Assembly: GCA_947359465.1 (NCBI GenBank)
Contig: OX375876.1
Span: 63,928,998-63,992,997 of the forward strand
Reading direction: 5' to 3'
DNA: 64,000 bases
Origin: Metellina segmentata
Taxonomy: Eukaryota; Arthropoda; Arachnida; Araneae; Tetragnathidae
Shown here: piece by piece, positions 48,496-59,613 of the stretch
Numbering within the stretch: the first letter of the stretch is position 1
How the letters are laid out: each line of letters opens with the position of its first letter
Notes under the pieces: generated by a model
The model's input: the letters and a program-made list of their open reading frames with translations, nothing else
Databases searched by the model: none
Told to the model about the DNA's origin: nothing
Translations under genes and position numbers: made by a program

Positions 48496-49835
48496 CTACC
48501 GATTTATTTTACACTCAAAAATAAATATTACACATTTTGTATAATAATTGAATTGATTGTATCAAATCAGAAATAAATAGCGTGATTCAACACATTAAGA
48601 CAACACCCTTCGTATCTGTTTGTAAAATCTTCTATATCAACGTATTCGCATTGTAAAATCGAAACTCGTAATCCCCCTGTGCATTAATAGCAACAATCTC
48701 CCTTACTGAAATGAAAAAAACTAAGGCAGAACATAATTTTCTGCGGGTCTTTAGTACGCGGTAGACATCGAAAAATAATTATTATTATCGATATACAGTT
48801 CGTCGATATACATTACATGAGATGTACTCTGGAAAGAGTGACCCATTAAATCTGATCGTCAAAACTCATCAGAAACGCATTACATCCAGGAGAGAGTTTT
48901 CACCCCCAATCTAGAACACGTGTCGCCCCAAGACCGGCCCAAGCATTTTAGGATGCCTTCCACCCATTCCCTTTTATTCATTCCTTTCTTTTTATTTCTT
49001 TCTTCCTTTAAACACAGATTTCCATCGCCGTGATTTCTTGCTAAGGGGATTTAGGTGATGTATTGTTTATTTTGCTTTTGCACAATTAAGGTTCTTTGGC
49101 TTTATTGGATATTTGATACCGAATTCGCCATTAAGCGTAATGGAAAGGGGCGAATGAAACAATTCCTTGGTTAAGCTAAGCGCTTAATAAATTAGAAGAC
49201 GCGCAGGCGGTGAACGTTTTTCTTGCGAAAAATAATAGAAATTAGCGATGACGCGAGCGTATCTGGTAACCGCTATGGCGTATCAAATGTAGTTTGGAGG
49301 CGTGAGAGAATGGAATCAGATTGTCGAAAGGAATAAATATTCAAATCTTAGTTTGAGATAAGGAGATTTAATTTATGCCGACGCACGAATTTCAAAAGGA
49401 GCGGCGTTCTTTTCGTTATTAGACTTTTGAAGTACTTTTAGATTTCGAATCGTTCACAAACTGTTTGTTTAAAGCTGATTTTTCAGCATTCTCGGAAAAT
49501 AAGATTCCGGGTGCTTAGTTCGATATAAATTTTACCCTAGCCCAGGTATTTATAAGTTTCAATTTGTTGTGAAATACATCACCATTTATGCTATCATTAG
49601 TGTCAAAATAAATGCAATTGTAGTACCGTGACCGATTGTGTGATTCTCCAGGCATCGAAGATTTCGAGAGGAACAGTTAAAAATCCTTTTTTATGTGAAT
49701 GGGACCCCCACTGAATTCGATATATATATGCACCGAATAATGATATGCACGTAATCGATATATATACACAGAAGAATGATATGCACAGTATCTATATATA
49801 TGCAAATTAATCATTAACAAAAAAAATTACAATTA
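48496..49835. other. Unannotated stretch with a CpG-containing patch at 49090-49480
   Basis: 49090-49480 contains many CpG sites for this AT-rich window (GACGCGCAGGCGGTG, GATGACGCGAGCG) and AT-rich homeodomain-like cores. It looks single-copy. It is a fair candidate for a regulatory island, with no proof. Two short near-repeats with GATATATATA and TGATATGCAC lie at 49718-49805. Confidence 0.3.
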
Positions 49836-50580
49836 CAATTCCCCACTACCAAAGGATGTTCCCTATACCAGTTTGCAGTTTGTATTTAACGCCTAGTAAC
49901 CACGAGACAGCGCCAGGGCATCCAGCTTCCCGACTACCAAAATACGTTCTCTATACCAGATTACAGGCTATGTTTAACGTCTGGTAACCACGATTCATTC
50001 CCAAGCGTTCAGATCCCCTACAACTAAAGTACGTTCCCTATAGCAGTTTCCAGGTTGTATTTAATGTCTGGTAACCACGAGACATCCCCACGCGTTCAGA
50101 TCCCCTACAATTAAAGTACGTTCCCTATAGCAGTTTCCAGGTTGTATTTAATGTCTGGTAACCATGAGACATCCCCAGGCGTTCAGATTCCCTACTACTC
50201 AAGTACGTTCGCTATATAAGTTTACAGGTTGTATTTAACGCCTGGTAACCACGAGACAACCCCAGGCATCCAGCTTCTCCACTTCAAAAATACCTTCGAT
50301 ATAACAGTTTACAGGTTATATTTAACGCCTGGTAACCACGAGACATCTTCAGGCATCCAACTTCTCGACTACCAAAGTACGCTCTCTATACCAGATTACA
50401 GGTTGCAGTAACCGCGAGATATCCCCATGCGTTCATATTCCCCACTACGACAGTACGTTCCCTATACAAGTTTACAGGTTATATTTAACGCCTGGAAATT
50501 AGGAGATATCACTCAACTTTCCTTCTACAAAAGTAAGTTCTTTTAACCAAATTACAAGATATATTTAACCCCTATAGCAG
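49836..50580. repeat. 87-bp minisatellite, ~8.5 units
   Basis: The anchor CTGGTAACCACGAGACA recurs at 49893, 49981, 50068, 50155, 50242, 50329, about 50405 and 50492. Spacings are 88, 87, 87, 87, 87, about 76 and 87. Each unit also has ACTACCAAAGTACGTTC and CTATACCAGTTTACAGG. One unit carries a short internal deletion. The period is a multiple of three, so one unit pair gives a 60-codon frame (50229-50411), but other units have stops in that frame. Confidence 0.92.
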
Positions 50581-51130
50581 GGATTCCCAACCGGTGGTTC
50601 ACATCAACAAAGTACGTTCTAACCTTTCCTCTCGATTGTGTTACTCCGTAGTGTATAACACCCCACTGTTGACTGTCAACACAGTTTGCATCAGACATTA
50701 CAGTTATGTTTTGCAATGAAAAGATTTGTACTTTCGCTTGAGTCTTCTAAATTGCAATGCCGTTCTATTTGGTTGGTGGATGTTTTGAGCCCTATTTGGC
50801 CGACCTGCACCAACCATAAGTCAAATAACTTTAACTAATTGTGAAAATAAAAGAAAAGAGGAATATATAGAGAACGTAGAAAAAGATCTATTGGACATCC
50901 TGGAGTTCTGGCTCCCATGTTTACCAGAGGCAGTGAAAAAATTCCATGGGAAAGTAACAGATCACTTGGGTACCTCGGGATCGTGAAGCCCATACACAAC
51001 TAAAGAAGATATGTCCCTGAAAGAGCCTTTTCATTTGGTTTTGTATGCATAATTTGAATGGCTCAAGGGCACTTGGTGATAAGCAATGGAATAAAAGAGT
51101 AAAAAATAAAAGTAAACTGTTCAAGGGGGA
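50576..51130. mobile_element. Possible hAT-derived fragment
   Basis: CAGGGATTCCCAACCGGTGG at about 50579 resembles the terminal repeat of many hAT elements. The 500 bp after it are different in texture from the minisatellite before it. I find no matching right end and no certain transposase motif, so this rests on the end sequence alone. Confidence 0.3.
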
Positions 51131-51576
51131 TAAGAGGAGAAAAACAATTTCTGATTATTTGAATAAGTGCGTAAATACTTAAAAGCATAAGCTAACATGA
51201 CCGCTTGAACAATGAATGGATACATATAAATTTAAACAGTAGCTTTTAGCAGTATGTAGGCCTAAGTGCTGCATTGCACTTTTAATCCTATGATCTTTTT
51301 TTGTGATACCGCATTAACCACAATAGGAAATAATCCATATTAAGATGTCTTATTGAAAGATAATGTGTTTTTTTATACTGTGAAAATTTGTATTAAAAAA
51401 GGTGAAAAAATTTACAATTTTACTTATTTGTGAGATAAATTTAATGCGGCTAGGTTTATAACTCTAGGTATAGTACTACTATCAAGTTCAAACAACTGCA
51501 AAACAAAATATGAAGTATTAGATACTCTGCCTTTTCAGATTGAATCCAATTATCAGGACGGTCATGGTAACATACA
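51131..51576. other. Unannotated AT-rich stretch
   Basis: Nothing recognisable. Confidence 0.4.
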
Positions 51577-51675
51577 GTATAAAGGCGAGGATTTCAAAGT
51601 TAACAAAAGTCGGCTTGTCATGGCATTTGCATTGACTCCCCCGCGTTAAATCACAAATGTTGGTAGTAATTTCAT
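51577..51675. repeat. Dispersed repeat, copy 1 (pairs with 54440-54537)
   Basis: It shares TATAAAGGCGAGGATTTC, ACAAAAGTCGGCTTGTCATG, GGCATTTGCATTGACTCCCC and TTAAATCACA with 54440-54537 in the same order and orientation, about 2.9 kb away. Family unknown. Confidence 0.65.
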
Positions 51676-51805
51676 TGTAATCGCTTGAGTACTTATTAAT
51701 AAGATTCAAAGATATACAAAGTATAGGATATTTTTGTAATTTTGTTTGATTAATGATTTTATTAGTGAATTCATACTAATTTTTTTTATTTGCCTTACAA
51801 ATGAG

Positions 51806-51840
51806 AATTGTTTGAAGTTATATGATAATTTCAAACAATT
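51806..51840. repeat. Perfect 11-bp inverted repeat
   Basis: AATTGTTTGAA and TTCAAACAATT flank a 13-base AT-rich loop. Confidence 0.55.
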
Positions 51841-53083
51841 TATGTTGTACATTTATTGCTAATTAGATAAAAACCAATGTAGCTAAGACAAAGAAAATAT
51901 TTACTAATTTTCTTATAACATAAACTTGACTGATGGTAAACCTAAGAAAAATATGATATATTAAAGTAGCAAATGATATTTTGATAAATACAGAATAAGG
52001 GATAAAAAGTAGCAATATGTATCAACAATTGATAAAGTGAATTAATTTAATCCGCTCGAAACGGATTAGTGTAATGCCGAAAAATCTTGACAGAAAACAG
52101 TATACTGCCATACTTACGAAATACCTCATAAGATATTATTTATTATTTAACTTCTTAAAATTATTTTAAAAGGAGTTTCTAAATTGAGAAATTCTATTTT
52201 TCTCTTCATTTACAGATAATTAGGTTCTCAGGTTTTTCTCAAATGTTTATCCTTTCTTTTGTCTAATGTCTCTGAACATTTATTTATGAACATATCACAA
52301 CCAATTTAAAAACGCTTTTATATATATAATTCTTATATCAATTATAAGAACGTGTTTTTCATTTTATTGTTCAGTCTCCATCAATTTTCTGAAAAGTAAT
52401 TTGAATTTTTTTACAAAGTTAATGCTCCAAGTTCTCGGATGAATAATGCGAAATGCTACTAATGCGGTGGTAATTAAATTTTTCATTAGTTATTCTGTTT
52501 GAAAAAAAAATTAAAAGTGATTTTTCGTTAATGACTGTTTAATGTAGAAGCCACAGACGGTGAACTGAAAAATAAATTGAAGTAAAATTACCTTGGGAAC
52601 GCAAGAAAAAAACTAGGAAGTTGAAAGGATGAGTTTTTAATTCGTAAATATGAAACCGCAAAGATGTCTAAAGTAAGATTTGATAGCATTTTTCTTTCAT
52701 TATTATTTGTTTTTTTTTATTTTAAGAATTAGACGATTATATTTTCGAGGAGCTAATTGACTAACAGTACATTCGTAATTCTTATTATACGTCAATTATG
52801 CAGAACGTAAATGTCCTTTAATTTCGTTACACGTGTGCTTGACAAAAAAAAATAACTTTTAATTTTTATAATAATTTTATTTTTTTACCCGAACATTATA
52901 TCAGACTTCAGTTTTGTGTGCAGACCAGTATGCATTTGTAACTCTCTCTACTAATCTATCATAAACGAATATTTTACTTGGGAAAAAATCAAATTGCTTG
53001 CATAATTCATATTTTCTTCGTTGTTATAAATATGGTTTTTCATCCCTACAATATTCTTTAATATATATTCTTAAAATATATTA
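51841..53083. other. Unannotated AT-rich stretch
   Basis: Very AT-rich, no feature. Confidence 0.4.
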
Positions 53084-53275
53084 TTGATGTAAAGTTGATA
53101 TCTATAAACATTTTCTGGAACATGCACAGTATGTTGCACCAAATTCGATAAATTCATGTTTCATCTATTGTATTAAATATTGTTTTCATTCAAGCAACAA
53201 AAATAATTTGATGTAAAGGTAATATGTATAAGTATTTGCTGGAACATGTCGATCATGTTGCACTAAATTGTAATA
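53084..53275. repeat. 124-bp tandem duplication, two copies
   Basis: TTGATGTAAAG begins at 53084 and again at 53208. Both copies continue with TATAA..ATTT.CTGGAACATG, then ATGTTGCAC.AAATT. In the second copy GGAACATG and CATGTTGC form a short hairpin. Confidence 0.7.
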
Positions 53276-54392
53276 ATAAATAATGTTGGATTTGAATAAT
53301 TACGTAGAATAACATATTTATATGGGCTCACTTACTATTGGAGAGAAAGTTGATATCACTGTGAGAAATCATTTTGAAAATTCCACGTAAAAGGATACAA
53401 GGACGTGGTTCCACATTAATTAAAATATATTATTGTCTAATTAACAATCGTGTAGCTAAATATGACGGTAAGGTGATAAACCCAACTTGGTTTAATTTTT
53501 CCTCGTGTAATTAAAAATGACAGTAAAGTCACCACTAAACCAAAAAATCCAAGCAATATCAACAAATACAACTACTATATTATGTTATTTGATATCCGAG
53601 TTTAGTTTTCAGTGACTGTCATTTTCATGACTTGCTGCCGTGAAATTAAAATCCAAAGACATTTTGACAGAATGGTAGAATTTTGCATCACAATAAACTG
53701 AATAAAAACGTGCGATACAATCAAGCCGGTTTTAATTATTAACTTTCTTTATCTACCTATACCAACAAGGAAGTTATCGAATGAAAGTTGGTTGCTAAAA
53801 GGAAGACATCGATGTATTGATATTATTTTAACTTAGAAATAGTTTCATAATAAAACTATAATGTCTGATTGCAATCAAAGGAATACCTAACTTTTCTACA
53901 CACCCATTCTATTTCTCACGCACTAAGAGTCAATGAGCTTAAATTTAAATCCTTTCAGATCAAACTACCCTGCGGCTACTAATAAACAAGAATCATGCAT
54001 ATAATGTTTATCTTATATCAACAAAAGTCTTCCGAGACAACGCCCTGATTTCAGTTCCTTTTGTGGGAACAACAAATTTGATTTTGTGATTTTAAATTTG
54101 ATGGATACGTTGTTTTTGATCTTGCGAAAATAAAGTTCAGCATTATTGAATCAGAAAATCTGACCCGTCGAAAAATATTAATAGGTAGGTAGTTAAATTT
54201 CGTCAAACTTAAGCAACACACCTGGCTATTGGCAACCGGTTGGAAAAGGTAAAAAGATATACTATTGACCAGGTTTGCGAAAAACATATAAAAAGTAAGA
54301 GCGTTCCATTGAACTACCAGAAATCATTGCATTGCATTATTGAATAGGGCTTAACATTTTAATAAATAAATCAGTATTTTCATTCAATGAAC
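53276..54392. other. Unannotated AT-rich stretch
   Basis: Nothing recognisable. Confidence 0.4.
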
Positions 54393-54537
54393 GGTATAAA
54401 GTCGAGGGTTCCAGGTTATCAAAAGTCACGGCAATAAATGGTATAAAAGCGAAGAGTTTCGAGGTTTACAAAAGTCGTCTGGTCATGGCATTTTCATTGG
54501 CTGCCCCCGTTAAATTACATTGTGTTAGCAATTTCAT
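54393..54537. repeat. Dispersed repeat, copies 2a (partial) and 2b
   Basis: 54440-54537 matches 51577-51675. A partial copy just before it (54393-54427; GGTATAAAGTCGAGGGTTCC, then AAAAGTC) makes a local tandem pair. Gaps and substitutions indicate an old repeat. Confidence 0.6.
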
Positions 54538-56019
54538 CTTCTTTTTAAATAACGTTGTAACCACTTATGCCATTATCATTTCCATCCATATTGTTCCTGT
54601 CATTTTAATGAATGAATTTTAAGTCACCATATTATTTGTTGTTGATCGCTTTAGCTGGCAATTCATTCTTTTTATCACAAAGTTGACCCACTCCTTTTAT
54701 TCTTTTAAAACTAAAATATTCAATATCCTTATGAGGCAATGCATCTACCTTCCATTATACTGTAGATATAAATCTAAAAGCTCAGAGAAAATGGTTTTGA
54801 CTGTCGGCTTGAACAGTTTGTTCTGTGTTTTAGTGAATGAATATTACACATCTTATTTTTTTTTGGTCGCTGTAACTCTTAGTTAATTTCTTTTTCTGGA
54901 GATCCATTGTCCGGAACAGTCTATTTCCTGGTTTGTTCCGACTGATCTTAATTAAGAAAGCCCAATTCAATTCCGATACACTTTTAGTTCCCCTAACTAT
55001 ACAAAGTGACTGACCGTATGACAGGTACTTCGCTAACGACCCTATGAGCCGAAACTTTGCGCCCAGGTGACCTGATATACCCTAAGGGTCCAAAAAAGAC
55101 TGGTTGCCTTCTTTCTCCAATGGCGGAGTTAATTAAAGCTACAGTGGAAGGCTTCTTTTTGATTTTGTTTCGTTCCCCTCCTTTGGTTCTTTTTGTATGA
55201 GTTGTAGTTAGATAACAAAAAGGGCTCTAATGATAAACCGATCGGTGAGTCATAGCTATTGTTGTTTAATTCTTTATTTTTGTGATTCCCTTTTCCGTTA
55301 CAGTGTTTATTGAGGGTTTTTTTTCGTTGCCATATTCTTTTCGTGTTTAATTGGTGGCAGGCTGTGGGAAAATTTCAAAGCATGATTAGCGCGACGATTG
55401 TACCTGCGCTTGGGTGTACCGGAGGTGCTTCAGACACTGAGGATGTTTTGGGACGCGACCGCGTACTGTCCTGTGATTGTACAATTAGGGAAATCGATTT
55501 TCTTTGATTAAGGTTCCCTTATTCCAGTTAATTTGGATTTCTTTCAGGATTTCATTGTTTAATCTATTCGAATAACATCAGCCAACGACCCATTTGCAGT
55601 AATGTTCAAATCCAATAATTTAATGATACACAGAATTAAATTTAAAAATCATGTGTGAACAAGATGTATCTCCATGGGCACACGCATGGGGATGTGCAAA
55701 CACCTAAAAAGCAAATACACCAGGATTTAATTCATGGAAAAGCTCTTAAATCTATTCTGACTTCTAAGACTGGTTAGCTAAATTTTATTGCTATCGTCCC
55801 AAAAATGTTATTGAAAACCGGGGGAAATTGAAAAACACTTGTGCACAAAATATAGGTGATTGATAACATTCTAATATTTAATGCATCCCTAAATGTGTGA
55901 AACATATATAACACAAAATTCTTACCTTTTTGAGGTAGACACTACTTAGTGCTTAAGATATTTTCGCTTTAAGTAATACACTTATAGCACATAAACATCG
56001 TTAAAATTTCCAACCACTT
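54538..56019. other. Unannotated stretch
   Basis: GGTGAGT at 55242 and a pyrimidine tract ending TTACAG at about 55302 could form a 60-bp intron, but the flanking frames are full of stops, so no exon is called. The rest is featureless. Confidence 0.3.
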
Positions 56020-56054
56020 TGACCACTAGACCAATTTTATTGGTCTAGTGGTCA
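56020..56054. repeat. Perfect 16-bp inverted repeat made from a tRNA-like A box
   Basis: TGACCACTAGACCAAT (56020-56035) and ATTGGTCTAGTGGTCA (56039-56054) are perfect complements around a 3-base TTT loop. The right arm is the A-box head of the following SINE, so the left arm is an inverted copy of that head. Confidence 0.85.
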
Positions 56055-56265
56055 GGGTGCCGGAGGATGGATTGAAAGGTTCCTTGTTGTTGTCCTGGAT
56101 ATTCATCCGTCCTGATCATGGATGCTTATCCGTCCTGAATGTAAGGTCTCTCTATATCCGATTGTGTCTCGAATATGTAGGTGTGCGAGGTGTAATGTGA
56201 TCCCCTCGTGGTGCACCATTGTACCATTAAGTGGTTCACAAATCCACCCTTGTAGACTCATAAAG
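56035..56265 (+). mobile_element. SINE family C-like element
   Basis: The head contains TGGTCTAGTGGTCAGGGTGC, a clear tRNA A-box region (tRNA-Glu/Asp type). The expected B box is poor. The body has two ATCCGTCCTGA segments, and the tail GTGTGCGAGGTGTAATGTGA is a diverged form of the family C tail. Assignment to C is tentative. Confidence 0.45.
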
Positions 56266-57434
56266 ATAAACTTTAAAAAAATATATTTAAAACAAAGAAA
56301 ATAAAGTATATTCGTGAAGGATAATATGTCTAAACATCGTTGAGAAAACGTGGAATTATTTTTTAAGCTTGATGCGTGTATATGAAAATAACAAAAATAT
56401 GTACAAGCTCTTTTTTTAAACCTACTCTATTGAATTTTCATTTTAAAAAGTATAAACAATCAATTTTATGCTTGGGGAAAGGAATAATTTCTTTGCTTTT
56501 AAATTATCACAATTTGTGGAGATTTAAATATTTTGCTCACAAAGGATGTTAATTGATAAAAATTGAAGGACGCATAAAAAACTATATTTACATGTTTTAC
56601 GTCTTTATTACAAAATAATTATCTACGAGGCCCAATTGTTCTGCTCCGCCTTGGACATTTCAAAGCAAATATCTCTATCGTAGAATGCCGGTTAAAAAAA
56701 AAGCCTATTCAGAACAGTGTCAGCAATCTAACAATTGTATACCCTTCATTAAGTTAACCGCCTCAATTCTGTCCCAAAGTATCCATCGATTCTTTAAACA
56801 AAAGACCCACAAAAAATTGACCTCATATTTCAAACAAATGGTCGATAAAAATGCCTTCTTTCGAATATTCTCTCAAAAATAAGTAAGAAATAAATATTCA
56901 GGAACGAAATTCGGAAAAAAATTGCTTCGCTGTGGTGGCAAACAAAAGAATAGAATTGCCGTTAACACAGAATAAAAGTACAAAACTACGGAATAGCCTC
57001 TGGAAAGGGCTTAAATTATTTTAAAGGTCGAGTTTTGTGAGACAAAAGCGTAAAAAGAGAGCCATTTTATCTTATCTCTCTAACAGTTCGTTTCCAGACC
57101 ATTATTCTTCTTGAAGACTCTGTCCTATCTGATGTCACCCATCTGGAAGTGAACGCAAACTAACAGACCCAGAGATGCCCGACTTTGATTTTTACACTCT
57201 CTGAGTATTAATGTGAGGAAACGCAATGGATTGCGCTAGTTATAATTTTTTTTTTTTTTTTACGTTTCATAAATCTTGGTTTGTAATAAATTGCACCGCA
57301 TTGAAAGACTGACGAGTAGCGTTGGTATCTCAGTTTTTGGAGCATTTAAATGGCAGTACATCTTTATTTATCCCCCGGCCGAGACTGGGTTTAAAGTGCG
57401 GTAGACTAGTATTTTTGTACATATTTCAACTCGT
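56266..57434. other. Unannotated AT-rich stretch
   Basis: A T run of about 18 lies at 57248-57262. No gene supported. Confidence 0.4.
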
Positions 57435-57605
57435 GTTTGGTAGGTAGTTGAATTCACGTCGCACTCGAGTAACACAACGTTCTATTGACTACGGCCCAGG
57501 ATCAATCCAAGCGGATCCGAGAACAACACCTCGTTTTTCTGAACAACGGTCAGATGACGAGGTCAACACCTCAGCTGACACCTCACTCTCCAAAATTCTT
57601 CTAAT
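57435..57605 (-). mobile_element. SINE family B, 5'-truncated
   Basis: On the plus strand it reads GGTAGGTAGTTGAATTCACG, TCGCACTCGAGTAACACAAC, CGGCCCAGGATCAATCC and GGTCAGATGACGAGGTCAAC, the complement of the family's 3' half. Confidence 0.7.
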
Positions 57606-57959
57606 TTCCAGGTGAAATAAAGGAGAATTTTTAAATCATGAGGAACGTTTAGTTATGTTTAGTTATTTTAGAAAATTTTTCATTTTCATTATTATGTCAT
57701 CAAGCGAATTCTTATGTATCCCACAAAAATCTCTGCAAAGTTCACACTAATCGTGATTATGATTAATATCTTTGAGTATTATTAACATCATTATGATTAA
57801 TATCACTAGACATGCAAACGCTCTCTTCTATCTTCTCTTTTTTGCCTTTTCTGATTAACTTATTTCTAATCTCTTTCCATCTTTCTTAACTTTCCTCAGA
57901 ATCTATCTGCCATTTATTATGCTTTTATTTGAGGTTACGCTTTCGTTTGAGTTGTAAAA
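57606..57959. other. Unannotated AT-rich stretch
   Basis: Contains near-repeats of GATTATGATTAATATC (57752-57804). No other feature. Confidence 0.4.
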
Positions 57960-58278
57960 GTGGTAGGTATCTTAATTAACTTATCACTGGAGCAACACAA
58001 CGGGCTCTTGAATGCAGTCTTGTTCCAAACCCGAAAAGAACAATCCTACGAGGATCTACGTAAATTTGAACCACGGTCCGATGACGAGGCAACACCTGAG
58101 ATGGACCAACACTCTCAAAATTTCCATACCACAACAACGTGAGGACATTTGAGGCCATGTCAGATTTAACGTGCTCCATGCCCTTTGTACACTACGTTCT
58201 TTGGCTGGACCGAGTTTTAAACTCCAAACCCTACGTTTGCTAATCCATTACTTTTCCAACCAGTCTAACACAGCCCGT
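57960..58278 (-). mobile_element. SINE family B, near full-length
   Basis: From the right, the minus strand shows a decayed tRNA head (A-box-like TTAGACTGGTTGG, about 58262). It then has CATGGCCTCAAATGTCCTCA, CAGGTGTTGCCTCGTCATC and GTTGTGTTGCTCCAGTG, and ends in TACCTACCAC. Order and length (about 319 bp) match the full copy at 39532-39836. The B box is degraded, so it is older. No clear target duplication. Confidence 0.75.
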
Positions 58279-58290
58279 TTTATGAGTGGA

Positions 58291-58380
58291 TTGAACCCTC
58301 AATGGTTGTCTCAAGGAAGTATCTGATGATATGAGCAGATCTTGATGGATGCTGTATCTCGCCATTAGCAAAACTTGGTC
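58291..58380. mobile_element. TTAA-type palindromic MITE, subfamily 1, fragment
   Basis: It starts TTGAACCCTCAATGGTTGTC and includes AGCAGATCTTGATGGATGC, TGTATCTCGCCATTAGCAAA and ACTTGGTCC. Only about 90 bp are recognisable. It lies 12 bp from a SINE. Confidence 0.55.
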
Positions 58381-58714
58381 CTTCAGATAATATATTTAAC
58401 AAAGATTAGTTGTAAGGCCTGCCCAATGGTTGACAGCGTTGAAGTCATAATTCTCAGTATAATCACAATTTAGATTCACTCGTAAAAAATAATTTGAAAC
58501 CTCTCATCATATTTGTATGGATTTTAAACTGTTGAAAGAGTATATTTGCCATTGGTAGATTGGATTTCGGAATTACGTAAAGATTAATCAACTTGCCAAT
58601 CAACAAATTCAAATAAAGTCTTTCCTTCGAGCCGAATAAAAGTTGTAGATTGGTAAATATTTGTAACGTTCGCCGTAAAGAAATATTTTTTAATATTTTT
58701 AATACCTAACTCTT
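58381..58714. other. Unannotated AT-rich stretch
   Basis: Nothing recognisable. Confidence 0.4.
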
Positions 58715-58800
58715 GCCCTATCCTTACTCGGTACTGTCTGTCTTGTGTTTGGTACAGCTTTGCCAAATATGGCACTTGCACCAAAATATTCTACCAACTA
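58715..58800 (+). mobile_element. SINE family A, 3' fragment
   Basis: It contains CTGTCTGTCTTGTGTTTGG, then GCCAAATATGGCACTTGCACC and AAAATATTC. It aligns with the tail of the copy at 34688-34885. Confidence 0.6.
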
Positions 58801-59415
58801 ACACTACTTCCACCCTTAAGTTGCTATTGAAGATAAAAATTGATGAGATGAGGTATAAAATGGCTGTTGGAAGTAATTGAGATGTTTCAGTCTTTATCTT
58901 GATTGCCTAGAATGATTATCGCAAGTATCGGATTTGTGATTAAAGAGCAGAAGATAAAATATTTATACAGTTAAGGGAAACCTTTTTACAGCGATAACAG
59001 ATTAAACTGTTGAAATACATTTCAACAGCTAACAGTGAATAGACTGGAAGTACGTTTATTTCGGATTCGGTCTCTAGATTCCTTCCATAAAATGGAACTC
59101 CGATGTTTCGAGCATTATAACTTGACTTACATCAGTAGTATGCTTGTTTTAATATGAACTATTACCTTGTATTTGTAACGTATACGAAAGTATAAGCAAA
59201 TTATAAGGTTTGCATTTATTTATTTACTAGAACAATATCAATTTTTAAGAAAACTATATTTGCAGTTAGGTGGACATTTGCTGTCTACTTCTTACATTCA
59301 GACCACTCGTTTAATAGGAGATTGTTTACCACTCGTTTAATACATGATTTTTACTACCTTTATAGGTTTTTCTCAAATTTATATGTTTTGATTTACACTC
59401 TTGCTAATCGTTTCG
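58801..59415. other. Unannotated AT-rich stretch
   Basis: A short direct repeat (ACCACTCGTTTAATA) occurs at about 59301 and 59329. Otherwise nothing. Confidence 0.4.
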
Positions 59416-59613
59416 GTGAAGTATTTCTTCATTAGAAAACGTGAGTGGAATTTGGTGATGATATATCTGGTCATTGGAAAAAAATGGCAAAATCTGGATC
59501 TTGTCGTCATCTCCTAAATATATTGGTAGTATACATTTTGATTATAAAATATCTCATCATTAGAAAAATTGGTTGGATTTTTGCTGTCTTGTTAAAACTA
59601 ATTGGAGGGTTAA
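59416..59613 (-). mobile_element. TTAA-type palindromic MITE, subfamily 1
   Basis: The right end reads AAAACTAATTGGAGGGTTAA (TTAA 59610-59613). The interior has TGGATCTTGTCGTCATCTCC, TAAATATATTGGTAGTATAC and ATAAAATATCTCATCATTAG, a decayed version of the family core. The left end is uncertain. Confidence 0.68.

Noticed and set aside
50229..50411. 60-codon frame with two 29-residue repeats
   Set aside because: It arises from the 87-bp minisatellite period; other units have stops or deletions in that frame.
49836..50580. A CRISPR array
   Set aside because: The 87-bp units are contiguous and diverged throughout, with no alternation of constant repeats and unique spacers, and the DNA is eukaryotic in character.
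55242..55302. A possible 60-bp intron (GGTGAGT ... TTACAG)
   Set aside because: The flanking sequence has stops in every frame near the donor side, so no exon pair can be built.
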